The notes beneath the pieces were generated by a model. It did no database searches. It was not told where the DNA came from and saw only the letters and a program-made list of their open reading frames with translations. Position numbers and translations under genes: made by a program. 64,000 bases of DNA from Streptomyces xanthophaeus (GTDB taxonomy: Bacteria; Actinomycetota; Actinomycetes; Streptomycetales; Streptomycetaceae), in assembly GCF_030440515.1 (NCBI RefSeq), contig NZ_CP076543.1, forward strand, positions 2,914,001 through 2,978,000, written 5' to 3'. Positions 7,865-16,214 of this stretch are shown here, one piece after another. Each line of letters opens with the position of its first letter. Position 1 is the first letter of the stretch.

Positions 7865-8455
7865 ATGGCCGCACCCATGTCCGCGGACCGTTTCATCAAC
7901 GCACTGCGCCACGAGGGCCTGACCGTCGTCGAAGTCGGCGCCTGGCGCACCCACAACCGCAACCACAAGGGCCCTTGGGGGCCCGTGCACGGGGTGATGA
8001 TCCACCACACCGTCACCCGCGGCACCCCGTACACGGTCGAGCTCTGCCGGAACGGCCACAGCGACCTCCCCGGCCCGCTCTGCCACGGGGTGATCGCCAA
8101 GGACGGCCGCGTCCACCTCGTGGGCTACGGCCGCGCCAACCACGCGGGCGCCGGCGACTCCGACGTCCTGGCCGCGGTGATCGCCGAGAAGCGGCTGCCG
8201 CCGGACAACGAGACGGACACCGACGGCAACCGCCACTTCTACGGCTTCGAGTGCGAGAACCTCGGCGACGGCGAGGACCCCTGGCCGGCGGTCCAGCTCG
8301 ACGCCATCGCCCGCGCCTCCGCGGCCGTCTGCCGGATCCACCGCTGGACGGCCCGCTCGGTGATCGGCCACCGCGAATGGCAGCCCGGCAAGGTCGACCC
8401 CAGGGGCTTCACGATGGATTCCCTGCGCAACCGCATCGCCGAGCGCCTGAAGTAG
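7865..8455 (+). CDS. N-acetylmuramoyl-L-alanine amidase domain protein (Amidase_2/PGRP fold)
   Basis: A 196-residue zinc amidase-like protein. Recognisable segments are GPVHGVMIHHTVTRGTP (first zinc His), GPLCHGVIAKDGRVHLVGYGRANHAGAG, YGFECENLGDG and SVIGHREWQPGKVDPRGFTM (second zinc His and active-site Lys/Asp region). This is the order seen in type 2 amidases that cut peptidoglycan stem peptides. No signal peptide or membrane segment is visible, unlike secreted autolysins; many actinobacterial and phage copies share this. A strong AAGGAGGCGG ribosome site precedes the ATG. Confidence 0.88.
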   Translation: MAAPMSADRFINALRHEGLTVVEVGAWRTHNRNHKGPWGPVHGVMIHHTVTRGTPYTVELCRNGHSDLPGPLCHGVIAKDGRVHLVGYGRANHAGAGDSDVLAAVIAEKRLPPDNETDTDGNRHFYGFECENLGDGEDPWPAVQLDAIARASAAVCRIHRWTARSVIGHREWQPGKVDPRGFTMDSLRNRIAERLK

Positions 8456-8577
8456 CTCGTCCCACCGCGCGCGGCCCGTCCCCGGGAGGACCTCACGAGG
8501 CGGGCCCCGCGCCCCGCGCAACCAGGCCGCGCCCGGCAGCGGAAAACCCGTGGCCCGAAGGTGCCGCCCCTGGTTGA

Positions 8578-8596
8578 GTCTCCCGTGGGGGGAGAC
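8578..8596. promoter_or_regulatory. MerR-type operator overlapping the promoter of the MerR gene
   Basis: GTCTCCC (8578-8584) and GGGAGAC (8590-8596) form a dyad with a 5-nt centre, placed just after TTGAGT (8574-8579), which could be the -35 hexamer. TipA/BmrR-type MerR regulators use such GC-rich dyads inside a long promoter spacer. The ATG at 8611 would then lie near the transcription start, so the message may be leaderless. Confidence 0.6.
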
Positions 8597-8610
8597 ATGA
8601 AGGTGGGGGC

Positions 8611-9549
8611 ATGGACAGCGACACGCTCTACTCCATCGGAGAGCTATCCCGCCGGACGGGCCTGTCGGTGAAGACCGTCCGGTTCTACTCCGACAAGGGC
8701 ATCGTCCCGCCGGCCGGCCGGAGCCCGGCGGGCTACCGGCTCTACGGACCCGACGCGCTCGCCCGCCTGGACCTGGCCCGCACGCTGCGCGATCTCGGGC
8801 TCGATCTGGCGACCGTACGCAGGGTGCTGGACCGGGAGGCATCCGTACCCGACGTCGCGGAAGCCCACGCGAACGCCCTGGACGTGCAGATCCACACGCT
8901 CCGCCTGCGCCGGGCGGTGCTCCGCGCGATCGCCGGACGCGGCCCCACCCCCATGGAGATGAACCTCATGCACCGACTCGCCACGCTTTCCCGGACCGAA
9001 CAGCACCGCCTGGTGTCCGGCTTCGTCGACAGCACCTTCGAAGGCCTCGACACCAACCCCGAGTTCGTGAGCCTGATGCGCTCCGCCGTACCCGAGCTCC
9101 CCGACGACCCCACGCCCGAACAGATCGAGGCCTGGGTGGAACTCGCCGGGCTCTGCCAGGACCCGGACTTCCGTGCGGCACTGCGCCGCACGGCCGAGGA
9201 GCAGGCGCAGGAGCCTTCCGGGCCGGACGAGGTGGGCGCCCTGCACGAGGCCATCGACCGGGCGATGCGCGAACGGGTCGGCGAAGCCGTGTCCGCAGGC
9301 CTCCTGCCGGCCTCCGCCACCGGTGGGTCCCTCGCCGGCGCGCTGGGCGGCCTCTACGCCGACGCCTTCGGGCGGGCCGGCGAAGGCGGCCTGCGCCGCT
9401 GGCTCCTCGCCCGCCTGCATGCCACCGCCGACCCGCTCACCGAGCGCTACTGGCGGCTCCTGGCCACGGTGGGCGGCCGGCCCGCCTCACCCACGCTCGC
9501 ACCCGTGCACTCCTGGTTCACCACCGCCTTCGAAGGCGGGGCGCGATGA
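8611..9549 (+). CDS. MerR-family transcriptional regulator
   Basis: Regulator of 312 residues. The MerR DNA-binding domain fills the first 70 residues (YSIGELSRRTGLSVKTVRFYSDKGIV, then GYRLYGPDALARLDLARTLRDLGLDL), followed by the dimer helix (to about 115). The remaining 190 residues are mainly helical and of no recognised ligand-binding type; they lack the cysteines of metal sensors. A dyad at 8578-8596 suggests autoregulation. The next gene starts inside its stop codon (ATGA), so the two are translated together. Confidence 0.88.
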   Translation: MDSDTLYSIGELSRRTGLSVKTVRFYSDKGIVPPAGRSPAGYRLYGPDALARLDLARTLRDLGLDLATVRRVLDREASVPDVAEAHANALDVQIHTLRLRRAVLRAIAGRGPTPMEMNLMHRLATLSRTEQHRLVSGFVDSTFEGLDTNPEFVSLMRSAVPELPDDPTPEQIEAWVELAGLCQDPDFRAALRRTAEEQAQEPSGPDEVGALHEAIDRAMRERVGEAVSAGLLPASATGGSLAGALGGLYADAFGRAGEGGLRRWLLARLHATADPLTERYWRLLATVGGRPASPTLAPVHSWFTTAFEGGAR

Positions 9550-9902
9550 GGACACGCGAGCTGAGGTTCGGCCTGTACGCGGACGAACAGGGGCTGGCCT
9601 GGGTCGGGCGGCTCGTCGAGGACGCCGTGGGCCCCCGCAGCGCCCGCATCGTCGGCGGGACCGTCATCGACACCTTCCCGGGGAGCGGGCTGTCGACCGC
9701 CGACATGTACGACTTCCTCGCGGAACAGTGGGACGCGGAACATCCCGGCCTCAGCAGCGGCGCACGCCGCCCGGTCGAGCTGCGCGTCCGTCTGGCGTGC
9801 TCCCTGCGCACATGGCGGGCGATCCGCCGGACGGTGATCGAGACCCTGTGCCCGGAGGGCTCGGCCCCGCACTCCTGCCGCGTCCCCTGGATGGCTCGCT
9901 GA
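9546..9902 (+). CDS. Hypothetical protein coupled to the MerR regulator
   Basis: A 118-residue soluble protein of no recognised family. Its ATG overlaps the regulator stop by 4 bases, so co-translation is expected. Sequence features: MRTRELRFGLYADEQGLAWVGRLVEDAVGP at the start, a central GGTVIDTFPGSGLSTADMYDFLAEQW and a basic C-terminus with two cysteines. No signal peptide or membrane segment. The base composition matches its neighbours. It may be the effector or modulator of the regulator, but nothing in the sequence proves it. Confidence 0.75.
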   Translation: MRTRELRFGLYADEQGLAWVGRLVEDAVGPRSARIVGGTVIDTFPGSGLSTADMYDFLAEQWDAEHPGLSSGARRPVELRVRLACSLRTWRAIRRTVIETLCPEGSAPHSCRVPWMAR

Positions 9903-9970
9903 GGCGGGGACCGGCACCGGGCGTGGACGTGCCGCGGCTCGGGGCGCGGCGGGCGCTTCACAATGGACGG

Positions 9971-10879
9971 GTGAACCACCCCCCGAACGTTGACGCGCTC
10001 CTGCAGCCGCGCCCGCCGTCGCCCCTGCAGGAGATCCGCGACGACAGGTTCGGCCGGCACGGCGTACGGCTCCTGCTCAAGCGGGACGACCTCGTGCATC
10101 CGGAGCTGCCCGGCAACAAGTGGCGCAAGCTCGCGCCCAACCTGCGCGCGGCCCTGGACGCCGGCCACGACGGCCTGGTCACCTTCGGCGGGGCGTACTC
10201 CAACCACCTGCGGGCCACCGCCGCCGCCGGGCGGCTGCTCGGGCTGCGGACGGTCGGCATCGTGCGCGGTGACGAGCTGGCCGGGCGGCCCCTGAACGAC
10301 TCGCTCGCCCGGTGCGCCGCCGACGGGATGCGGCTGCACTTCGTGTCCCGGTCGGAGTACCGCCGCAAGGCCGACCCGCAGGAGCTGCCCCGGCTGGTGG
10401 ACTCGGCGGGCGCGGGCGGCGCGTACGTGGTCCCCGAGGGCGGCAGCAACGCCCTCGCCCTGCACGGCTGCGCCGGACTCGGCCGTGAACTGCGCGGCGC
10501 CGCCGACGTGGTGGCGGTGGCCTGCGGTACCGGCGGGACGCTGGCGGGCCTCGCGGCCGGGCTGGCCCCCGGGCAGCGGGCGCTCGGGGTTCCGGTCCTG
10601 GCGGGCGGCTTCCTGGCCGCGGAGATACGTTCCCTCCAGGCGGCCGCCTTCGGGGGCCCGGCCGGCGCGTGGACCCTGGCCGAGGACTTCCACCACGGCG
10701 GCTACGCCCGGGTCCCGGCCGAGCTGGAGGCCTTCGCCGCCGACTTCGGCTCCCGCCACGGCCTCCCGGTGGAGCGGATCTACGTGGCCAAGCTGCTCTG
10801 GGCCCTGGCCGAGCTCACCGCGGCCGGCGCGTTCGCGCACGGCACGGTCCTCGCCGCGGTGGTCACCGGCCGGCCGTGA
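9971..10879 (+). CDS. PLP-dependent ACC deaminase / D-cysteine desulfhydrase family enzyme
   Basis: Fold type II pyridoxal-phosphate enzyme of 302 residues. The PLP lysine is in PGNKWRKLAPNL (about residues 45-55), followed by TFGGAYSNHLRATAAAGRLLG, the substrate and phosphate region, and ACGTGGTLAGLAAGL, the glycine-rich phosphate loop. The family includes 1-aminocyclopropane-1-carboxylate deaminase and D-cysteine desulfhydrase; which reaction applies cannot be told. The GTG at 9971 is chosen as start because it precedes the first conserved segment (SPLQEIRDDRFGRHGVRLLLKRDDL); a further GTG lies at 9923 or so. Confidence 0.86.
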   Translation: MNHPPNVDALLQPRPPSPLQEIRDDRFGRHGVRLLLKRDDLVHPELPGNKWRKLAPNLRAALDAGHDGLVTFGGAYSNHLRATAAAGRLLGLRTVGIVRGDELAGRPLNDSLARCAADGMRLHFVSRSEYRRKADPQELPRLVDSAGAGGAYVVPEGGSNALALHGCAGLGRELRGAADVVAVACGTGGTLAGLAAGLAPGQRALGVPVLAGGFLAAEIRSLQAAAFGGPAGAWTLAEDFHHGGYARVPAELEAFAADFGSRHGLPVERIYVAKLLWALAELTAAGAFAHGTVLAAVVTGRP

Positions 10880-10883
10880 CCCT

Positions 10884-10924
10884 CCGGGTGCGGGGGGTCG
10901 CCTCCCGCGAAGCCCCGCACCCGG
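10884..10924. terminator. Hairpin terminator between convergent genes
   Basis: CCGGGTGCGGGG (10884-10895) pairs exactly with CCCCGCACCCGG (10913-10924). It lies just after the PLP enzyme stop and before the end of the antiporter gene, and can serve both strands. Confidence 0.6.
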
Positions 10925-10967
10925 CACCCCGCCGCTGCACGGAGCCGGGCCCGCTGCACCACGCCCC

Positions 10968-12548
10968 CTATGTCTCCTCGCGGTAGGCCGCGGCCTCCTC
11001 CAGGTCCAGCCTGCGCAGCAGCGCCCGCAGCATCTCGTCGTCGATCCGCCGCTGGTCCCGCAATGTCACGAAGACCTCCCGTTCGGCCGCGATCATCTCC
11101 CGCGCGAGCCTCCGGTAGACGTCGTCCGCCGACTCCCCCGTCTCCGGGTTGACCTCGCCCAGCCGCTCCCACACCGCGTTGCGCCGGCGTTCCATGACCG
11201 TCCGCAGCCGGTCCGCCAGCGGCGGCGGCAGCGTGCTGTTCTCCGGTTCCTCCAGCAGCTCCGCCAGCCGCTCCTCGGCCGCCCGCGAGGCCTCGCTCTG
11301 CGCCTGCGCCTCCGCCAGGGTCTCGGCCTGCACGTCCTTCGGCGGCAGCTTCAGCGCCCGGATCAGCGGCGGCAGCGTCAGCCCCTGCACCACCAGGGTC
11401 CCGATGACGGTGGTGAAGGTCAGGAAGAGGATCAGGTTCCGGTGCGGCACAGACATCGGGACGGAGAAGGCGATGGCCAGCGAGACCACGCCCCGCATCC
11501 CGGCCCATCCCACGATCACCGGGGCCTTCCAGTCGGTCTCCGGCTCCCGGTCCCGGATCCGCGGCGACATCCAGCGGGGCACGAAGGTCGCCGGGAACAC
11601 CCACAAGAACCGGGCCGCCACCACCGCGAGGAACACGGCGATCGCGTACCAGGCCGCGTGCGCGCCGTCGTACTCGCCCAGCCCCTTGAGGACCACCGGC
11701 AGCTGGAGCCCGATCAGTGCGAAGACCACCGACTCCAGCACGAAGGCGACCACCTTCCACACGGCCTCCTCCTGGAGCCGGGTGGCGAAGTCGACCTGCC
11801 AGTTGCGGTGCCCGAGGTACAGCGCAACCACGACGACCGCGAGCACCCCGGAGGCGTGGACCCGCTCGGCGGCCGCGTACGCCACGAAGGGGATCAGCAG
11901 CGACAGGGTGTTCTGGAGCAGGGGCTCCCGCAGCCGCGTGCGCAGGTGGTGGATCGGCACCATCAGCAGCAGGCCCACGGCGATGCCGCCGACCGAGGCC
12001 AGCAGGAACTCCTCGATCCCGCCCGCCCAGCCGGCGCTGACCCCGACCGCCGCCGCCAGCGCCACCTTGTAGGCGGTGATCGCGGTGGCGTCGTTGACCA
12101 GGGACTCGCCCTGCAGGATGGTCGTGATCCGGTTCGGCAGCCGGAGCTTGCGGGCGATCGCGGTGGCGGCGACGGCGTCGGGAGGCGCGATCACCGCGCC
12201 CAGCACCAGCGCCACCGGCACGGTGAGCCCGGGCACCAGCAGGTACGCCGCGTACCCGACGGCGAGCGTCGCGAAGAGCACGTAGCCCACCGAGAGCATC
12301 GCGATGGGCCGGATGTTCGCGCGCAGGTCCAGGTACGAGCTGTCCACGGCGGCCGTGTAGAGCAGCGGCGGGAGAAGCAGCGGCAGCACGATGTGCGGGT
12401 CGAGCGTGTAGGCGGGCACCCCCGGCACGTAGCCGGCCAGCAGACCGGCGGCGACCAGCAGCAGCGGCGCCGGCACCGGGGTCCGGCGGGCCGCCCCCGC
12501 GACGGCCGCGCTGCCGGCGATCAGCGCCACCAGCGGCAATACCTCCAT
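10968..12548 (-). CDS. Na+/H+ antiporter, CPA1 family
   Basis: Membrane exchanger of 526 residues with about 12 transmembrane helices in residues 1-410 and a soluble, charged C-terminal tail. Family marks are the stretch VLGAVIAPPDAVAATAIARKL (with the ion-binding PPDA motif), GESLVNDATAITAYKVAL (the conserved ND) and GWAGMRGVVSLAIAFSVP. The tail (PPKDVQAETLAEAQAQSEASRAAEERL) is helical and coiled-coil-like, as in other bacterial NhaP/YjcE relatives. Probably regulates cytoplasmic pH and sodium. It is divergent from the UBP zinc-finger gene. Confidence 0.92.
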   Translation of the reverse strand: MEVLPLVALIAGSAAVAGAARRTPVPAPLLLVAAGLLAGYVPGVPAYTLDPHIVLPLLLPPLLYTAAVDSSYLDLRANIRPIAMLSVGYVLFATLAVGYAAYLLVPGLTVPVALVLGAVIAPPDAVAATAIARKLRLPNRITTILQGESLVNDATAITAYKVALAAAVGVSAGWAGGIEEFLLASVGGIAVGLLLMVPIHHLRTRLREPLLQNTLSLLIPFVAYAAAERVHASGVLAVVVVALYLGHRNWQVDFATRLQEEAVWKVVAFVLESVVFALIGLQLPVVLKGLGEYDGAHAAWYAIAVFLAVVAARFLWVFPATFVPRWMSPRIRDREPETDWKAPVIVGWAGMRGVVSLAIAFSVPMSVPHRNLILFLTFTTVIGTLVVQGLTLPPLIRALKLPPKDVQAETLAEAQAQSEASRAAEERLAELLEEPENSTLPPPLADRLRTVMERRRNAVWERLGEVNPETGESADDVYRRLAREMIAAEREVFVTLRDQRRIDDEMLRALLRRLDLEEAAAYREET

Positions 12549-12760
12549 CGAAGATCCACCTCAATCGTCGGCCGCTCGCCCCGAACGCGCGGGCTTGGCC
12601 GAGGAGATCCCCATGACTCGCACGGCGGGAACGTATTCTGTACGAGATCAAGCTCCGGTCAAAGCGTGACGCATCGACACTCCGCTGCATCTCAGCTCCG
12701 GCCCGTGCGCGCGGTACGCCCCGAGACTGAAGGCCGGGGTTCCGGTACAAGGAGAATGCG

Positions 12761-13021
12761 ATGAGCGAGTGCACCCACGTTGCCGAACTGCCGCGTCCCG
12801 AACCGGTGCCCTCCCACCACACCTGCCCGGAATGCCTGGCCCTCGGCAGCCACCCCGTGCAGCTGCGTATGTGCCTGGTGTGCGGGCAGGTGGCCTGCTG
12901 TGATTCCTCGCCCCACCGGCACGCCACGGCGCACCACCAGGAGACCGGGCATCCGGTGATGCGGAGCTTCGAACCGGGCGAGACCTGGCGCTGGTGTTTT
13001 GTCGACGGTTCGATCGTCTGA
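12761..13021 (+). CDS. UBP-type zinc finger protein
   Basis: An 86-residue protein made almost wholly of a zf-UBP domain. The metal ligands are seen in order: C5xH7 at the N-terminus, CPECLALG, CLVCGQVACC and HRHATAHHQETGHPV. In eukaryotes this fold binds free ubiquitin C-termini; free-standing bacterial copies are found in actinobacteria and their ligand is not established. It stands divergent to the Na+/H+ antiporter. Spacing and conservation suggest a real gene; AAGGAG precedes the ATG. Confidence 0.88.
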   Translation: MSECTHVAELPRPEPVPSHHTCPECLALGSHPVQLRMCLVCGQVACCDSSPHRHATAHHQETGHPVMRSFEPGETWRWCFVDGSIV

Positions 13022-13226
13022 AGCGGGGTAGTTCAACCCTCCGCCGGTTCCCCTGATTTGGGCCCCGCAGACCCCTAGCCACTGTGCGTACCCATGGGCT
13101 TACCATCAGTCACTGGCTCGCAGGCGGGGTGCTCGAAGCGGGCACCAAGAGGGGTGCCGCGACACGATCGCCCGGATCGCGATAGCGTCACCGGCGAACA
13201 GAGCTCGTACCACCTTGGAGGTGAGG
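13022..13226. other. Promoter region of prsH-sigH
   Basis: A 205-bp non-coding stretch upstream of the anti-sigma gene. SigH operons in Streptomyces carry several promoters in this place; no single promoter stands out by motif here. Confidence 0.4.
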
Positions 13227-13640
13227 GTGTCCCAGATCGCAGGCGAGCCCGGGACTCAGGACTTCGTGGAAGTCCGGCTGCCCGCTGCGGGTGCCTACCT
13301 GTCGGTGCTGCGGACGGCCACGGCCGGTCTCGCAGCACGTTTGGACTTCACCCTCGACGAGATCGAGGACCTCCGCATCGCGGTGGACGAGGCCTGCGCG
13401 ATCCTGCTCCAGCAGGCCGTGCCGGGCTCCGTCCTCAGCTGCGTGTTCCGGCTGATCGACGATTCGCTGGAGGTGACCGTCTCGGCGCCGACCACCGACG
13501 GGCGCGCACCGGAGCGTGACACGTTCGCGTGGACGGTCCTGTCGGCGCTGGCCGGCAAGGTCGAGGCCACGGTCGAGGAGAACCGGACGGTGAGCATCAG
13601 CCTCTACAAACAGCGCGGCGCGGGACCAGGCCCGGCGTGA
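13227..13640 (+). CDS. prsH: Anti-sigma factor PrsH (UshX), RsbW/SpoIIAB family
   Basis: GHKL-type anti-sigma factor of about 137 residues expected to hold SigH. The ATPase-like fold is seen in LDFTLDEIEDLRIAVDEACAILLQQA (N-box region, with the Glu and Asn-equivalent site modified to A-C-A-I) and TFAWTVLSALAGKVEATVEENRTVSISLYKQ. The start is taken at GTG 13227, which has GGAGGTG just upstream; TTG 13215 in the same frame is possible. It overlaps the sigma factor gene by 4 bases at its stop. The pair and its neighbours match prsH/ushX-sigH of S. coelicolor. Confidence 0.87.
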   Translation: MSQIAGEPGTQDFVEVRLPAAGAYLSVLRTATAGLAARLDFTLDEIEDLRIAVDEACAILLQQAVPGSVLSCVFRLIDDSLEVTVSAPTTDGRAPERDTFAWTVLSALAGKVEATVEENRTVSISLYKQRGAGPGPA

Positions 13641-14686
13641 GCGGCGGGGAGATCCCGGTACGGGGCGGGGATCGGCCCCGGGTACGGCACGAGGTCGACG
13701 GCGGCATCCCGGAGCAGCAGCACGCCCGGCCGCACCCGGCTGACGCGGATGCGGAAGACGGCTTTTTGGACTCGGCGGAGCGACGGGCGGGCCCTATGAG
13801 CGAGAACCAGCAGGAACAACCACAACCATCCCGGCCGGCCGGGACGGGAGCCGAGGCCGAGGCCACGGCCCCCGTGGTGCCCCCGGTAGCGCCGGTGCCG
13901 GTGTTCCCGGTGACCCCGGCGCTGCCGGATCCGCGCGACCGCAGTGGCGCGCGGGCCCTGTTCATCGAGCTGCGGGCGCTGCCCGACGGGTCGGTGGAGA
14001 AGGCCGAGCTGCGCAACCGGCTGGTACGGATGCACCTGCCGCTGGTGGAACACCTGGCACGGCGCTTCCGCAACCGCGGTGAGCCGCTCGACGACCTGAC
14101 CCAGGTCGCGACGATCGGCCTCATCAAGTCGGTGGACCGGTTCGACCCGGACCGCGGGGTCGAGTTCTCCACGTACGCCACGCCCACGGTGGTCGGCGAG
14201 ATCAAGCGCCACTTCCGTGACAAGGGCTGGGCGGTGCGGGTGCCGCGTCGTCTGCAGGAGCTGCGGCTCTCGCTGACGACGGCCACGGCCGAACTGTCCC
14301 AGCAGCACGGCCGCTCCCCGACGGTGCACGAACTGGCCGAGCGGCTGGGGATCTCCGAGGAGGAGGTCCTGGAGGGGCTGGAATCGGCCAATGCCTACAG
14401 CACACTCTCCCTCGACGTCCCGGACACCGACGACGAGTCGCCGGCGGTCGCGGACACCCTGGGCGCGGAGGACGAGGCCCTGGAGGGCGTCGAGTACCGG
14501 GAGTCCCTCAAGCCGCTGCTGGAGGGCCTGCCACCGCGGGAGAAGCGGATCCTGCTGCTTCGCTTCTTCGGCAACATGACCCAGTCACAGATCGCCCAGG
14601 AGGTCGGCATCTCCCAGATGCACGTCTCCCGGCTGCTGGCCCGCACGCTGGCCCAGCTCCGCGAGAAGCTCCTCGTCGAGGAGTAG
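13637..14686 (+). CDS. sigH: SigB-family RNA polymerase sigma factor SigH
   Basis: Stress and development sigma factor of the SigB/SigF group. Region 2 is LVRMHLPLVEHLARRFRNRGEPLDDLTQVATIGLIKSVDRFDPDRGVEFSTYATPTVVGEIKRHFRD, region 3 HGRSPTVHELAERLGIS, and region 4 ends in the helix-turn-helix MTQSQIAQEVGISQMHVSRLLARTL. I start at the GTG of 13637, which overlaps the prsH stop (GTGA) and gives 349 residues with a disordered, Pro/Glu-rich N-terminal extension; an internal ATG at 13797 would give 296 residues. S. coelicolor SigH is known to occur in several sizes, which fits two starts or processing. Confidence 0.9.
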   Translation: MSGGEIPVRGGDRPRVRHEVDGGIPEQQHARPHPADADAEDGFLDSAERRAGPMSENQQEQPQPSRPAGTGAEAEATAPVVPPVAPVPVFPVTPALPDPRDRSGARALFIELRALPDGSVEKAELRNRLVRMHLPLVEHLARRFRNRGEPLDDLTQVATIGLIKSVDRFDPDRGVEFSTYATPTVVGEIKRHFRDKGWAVRVPRRLQELRLSLTTATAELSQQHGRSPTVHELAERLGISEEEVLEGLESANAYSTLSLDVPDTDDESPAVADTLGAEDEALEGVEYRESLKPLLEGLPPREKRILLLRFFGNMTQSQIAQEVGISQMHVSRLLARTLAQLREKLLVEE

Positions 14687-14714
14687 GCGGGCGGCGGAAG
14701 AACCGGACGACCGG

Positions 14715-15164
14715 TTATCGGGCCTGTTCCCCGGGCCCGATACCCAGAGCCTCGGTCGCCGTCGGATTCACCAGGAGCGCGACGACGGCCACCGCGGCCA
14801 CGGCCAGCGCCACGGCGGCGGCGATCATCGCGCCGCCGGTGCTGTAGAGGGTCCAGGCCACCGGCAGTGCCATCAGCTGGGTGATCAGGGCCGGGCCGCG
14901 GCTCCAGCGGCGGCCCAGGCGCAGCCCGCGGGCCGCGACCAGCGGCAGCGCGGCGAGCGCGAGCAAGGTGATCCCGCCCGTCTCGGCCTGCTGCGGGGAG
15001 TCGGGGTCACCGGCGATCCCCACGAAGAGCATGTAGATCCCGAGGCCGGCCAGCGCCAGGCCCTCCAGGGCGGTGAGCGCGGCGGCCGCGGTCAGCCGGC
15101 CGGGCAGCGCGGCGGTCGGGACGGCGGCGGGGGCGGGGGCGTTCGCGGGCTGCTTCTTACTCAC
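14715..15164 (-). CDS. Hypothetical membrane protein, four helices
   Basis: A 149-residue protein with four likely transmembrane helices (GRLTAAAALTALEGLALAGLGIYMLFVG, GGITLLALAALPLVAARGL, ALITQLMALPVAWTLYSTGG, AAAVALAVAAVAVVALLV) and short tails. The start is the GTG at 15164 with CTGGA upstream. It lies between sigH and the lipid kinase gene, facing the other way. Function unknown. Confidence 0.78.
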   Translation of the reverse strand: MSKKQPANAPAPAAVPTAALPGRLTAAAALTALEGLALAGLGIYMLFVGIAGDPDSPQQAETGGITLLALAALPLVAARGLRLGRRWSRGPALITQLMALPVAWTLYSTGGAMIAAAVALAVAAVAVVALLVNPTATEALGIGPGEQAR

Positions 15165-15248
15165 TCCAGCAGGGTAGCGGCGTGCTCCGGACCCCGGAGG
15201 GGACGGGCAGTAGGGTCGGCCTGTGAAGGGGTGGGTAGTCTGGCGCTC

Positions 15249-16214
15249 ATGCGTGCACTTCTCGTGGCCAACCCAGCAGCGACGACCACCAGTGCGCGCA
15301 CGCGCGATGTCCTGACGCACGCCCTGGCCAGCGAGATGAAGCTGGAGGCGGTCACCACCGAGTACCGCGGGCACGCCCGGGACCTGGGGCGCAAGGCCGC
15401 GCACGAGGGGCTCGACCTCGTCGTCGCCCTCGGCGGCGACGGCACGGTCAACGAGGTGGTCAACGGGCTCCTGCACAACGGGCCCGACCCTGAGCGGCTG
15501 CCTCGGCTGGCCGTGGTTCCCGGCGGCTCCACCAATGTGTTCGCGCGCGCCCTGGGACTGCCCAACGACGCGGTCGAGGCGACCGGCGCCCTGCTGGACG
15601 CGCTGCGGGAGCAGCGCGAGCGGACGGTGGGTCTGGGCCTGGCGGCCGGCACCCCGGGCACGGAGGACGAGTCGGTCCCGGCCCGCTGGTTCACGTTCTG
15701 CGCGGGCTTCGGCTTCGACGCGGGTGTGGTGGGCCGGGTGGAACAGCAGCGCGAGCGCGGCAAGCGTTCGACGCATGCCCTGTATGTGCGACAGCTGATG
15801 CGCCAGTTCTGGGAGGAACCGAACCGGCGTCACGGCACGGTCACGCTGGAGCGCCCCGGAGCGGATCCGGTGACCGATCTGGTGCTGTCGATAGTGTGCA
15901 ATACGTCACCGTGGACGTATCTGGGGAATCGTCCGCTTTACGCCTCCCCCGAAGCCTCGTTCGATACTGCGCTTGACGTATTGGCACTGGACCGTTTGTC
16001 AACTCCGGCGGTCGCGCGGTACGCGACACAGCTCCTGACCTCCACTCCTGAGCGGGGTCCACACGGCAAGCACGCGGTGTCTCTGCACGATCTGACCGAC
16101 TTCACCTTGCATTCGAAGGTTCCGCTTCCCTTCCAGATGGACGGCGATCACCTCGGACTGCGGACCAGCGTTCGGTTCACAGGCGTACGCCGTGCACTGC
16201 GTGTGATTGTGTGA
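15249..16214 (+). CDS. Diacylglycerol kinase-family lipid kinase
   Basis: ATP-dependent lipid kinase of 321 residues in the DAGK catalytic/YegS group. The nucleotide site is VVALGGDGTVNEVVNGL (about residues 63-79) and VVPGGSTNVFARALGLP (about 92-108), both hallmark motifs. The C-terminal beta domain follows (VLSIVCNTSPWTYLGNRPLYASPEASFDTALDVLAL). The ATG at 15249 sits just before MRALLVANPAATT, the usual first strand; a GTG or ATG a little upstream adds six residues. Substrate may be diacylglycerol or a sphingoid-like lipid. Confidence 0.9.
   Translation: MRALLVANPAATTTSARTRDVLTHALASEMKLEAVTTEYRGHARDLGRKAAHEGLDLVVALGGDGTVNEVVNGLLHNGPDPERLPRLAVVPGGSTNVFARALGLPNDAVEATGALLDALREQRERTVGLGLAAGTPGTEDESVPARWFTFCAGFGFDAGVVGRVEQQRERGKRSTHALYVRQLMRQFWEEPNRRHGTVTLERPGADPVTDLVLSIVCNTSPWTYLGNRPLYASPEASFDTALDVLALDRLSTPAVARYATQLLTSTPERGPHGKHAVSLHDLTDFTLHSKVPLPFQMDGDHLGLRTSVRFTGVRRALRVIV

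Noticed and set aside
10485..12764. 759-codon open frame on the plus strand over the antiporter
   Set aside because: Shadow of the antiporter gene; composition is Arg/His/Gln-rich as expected of an antisense frame in GC-rich DNA.
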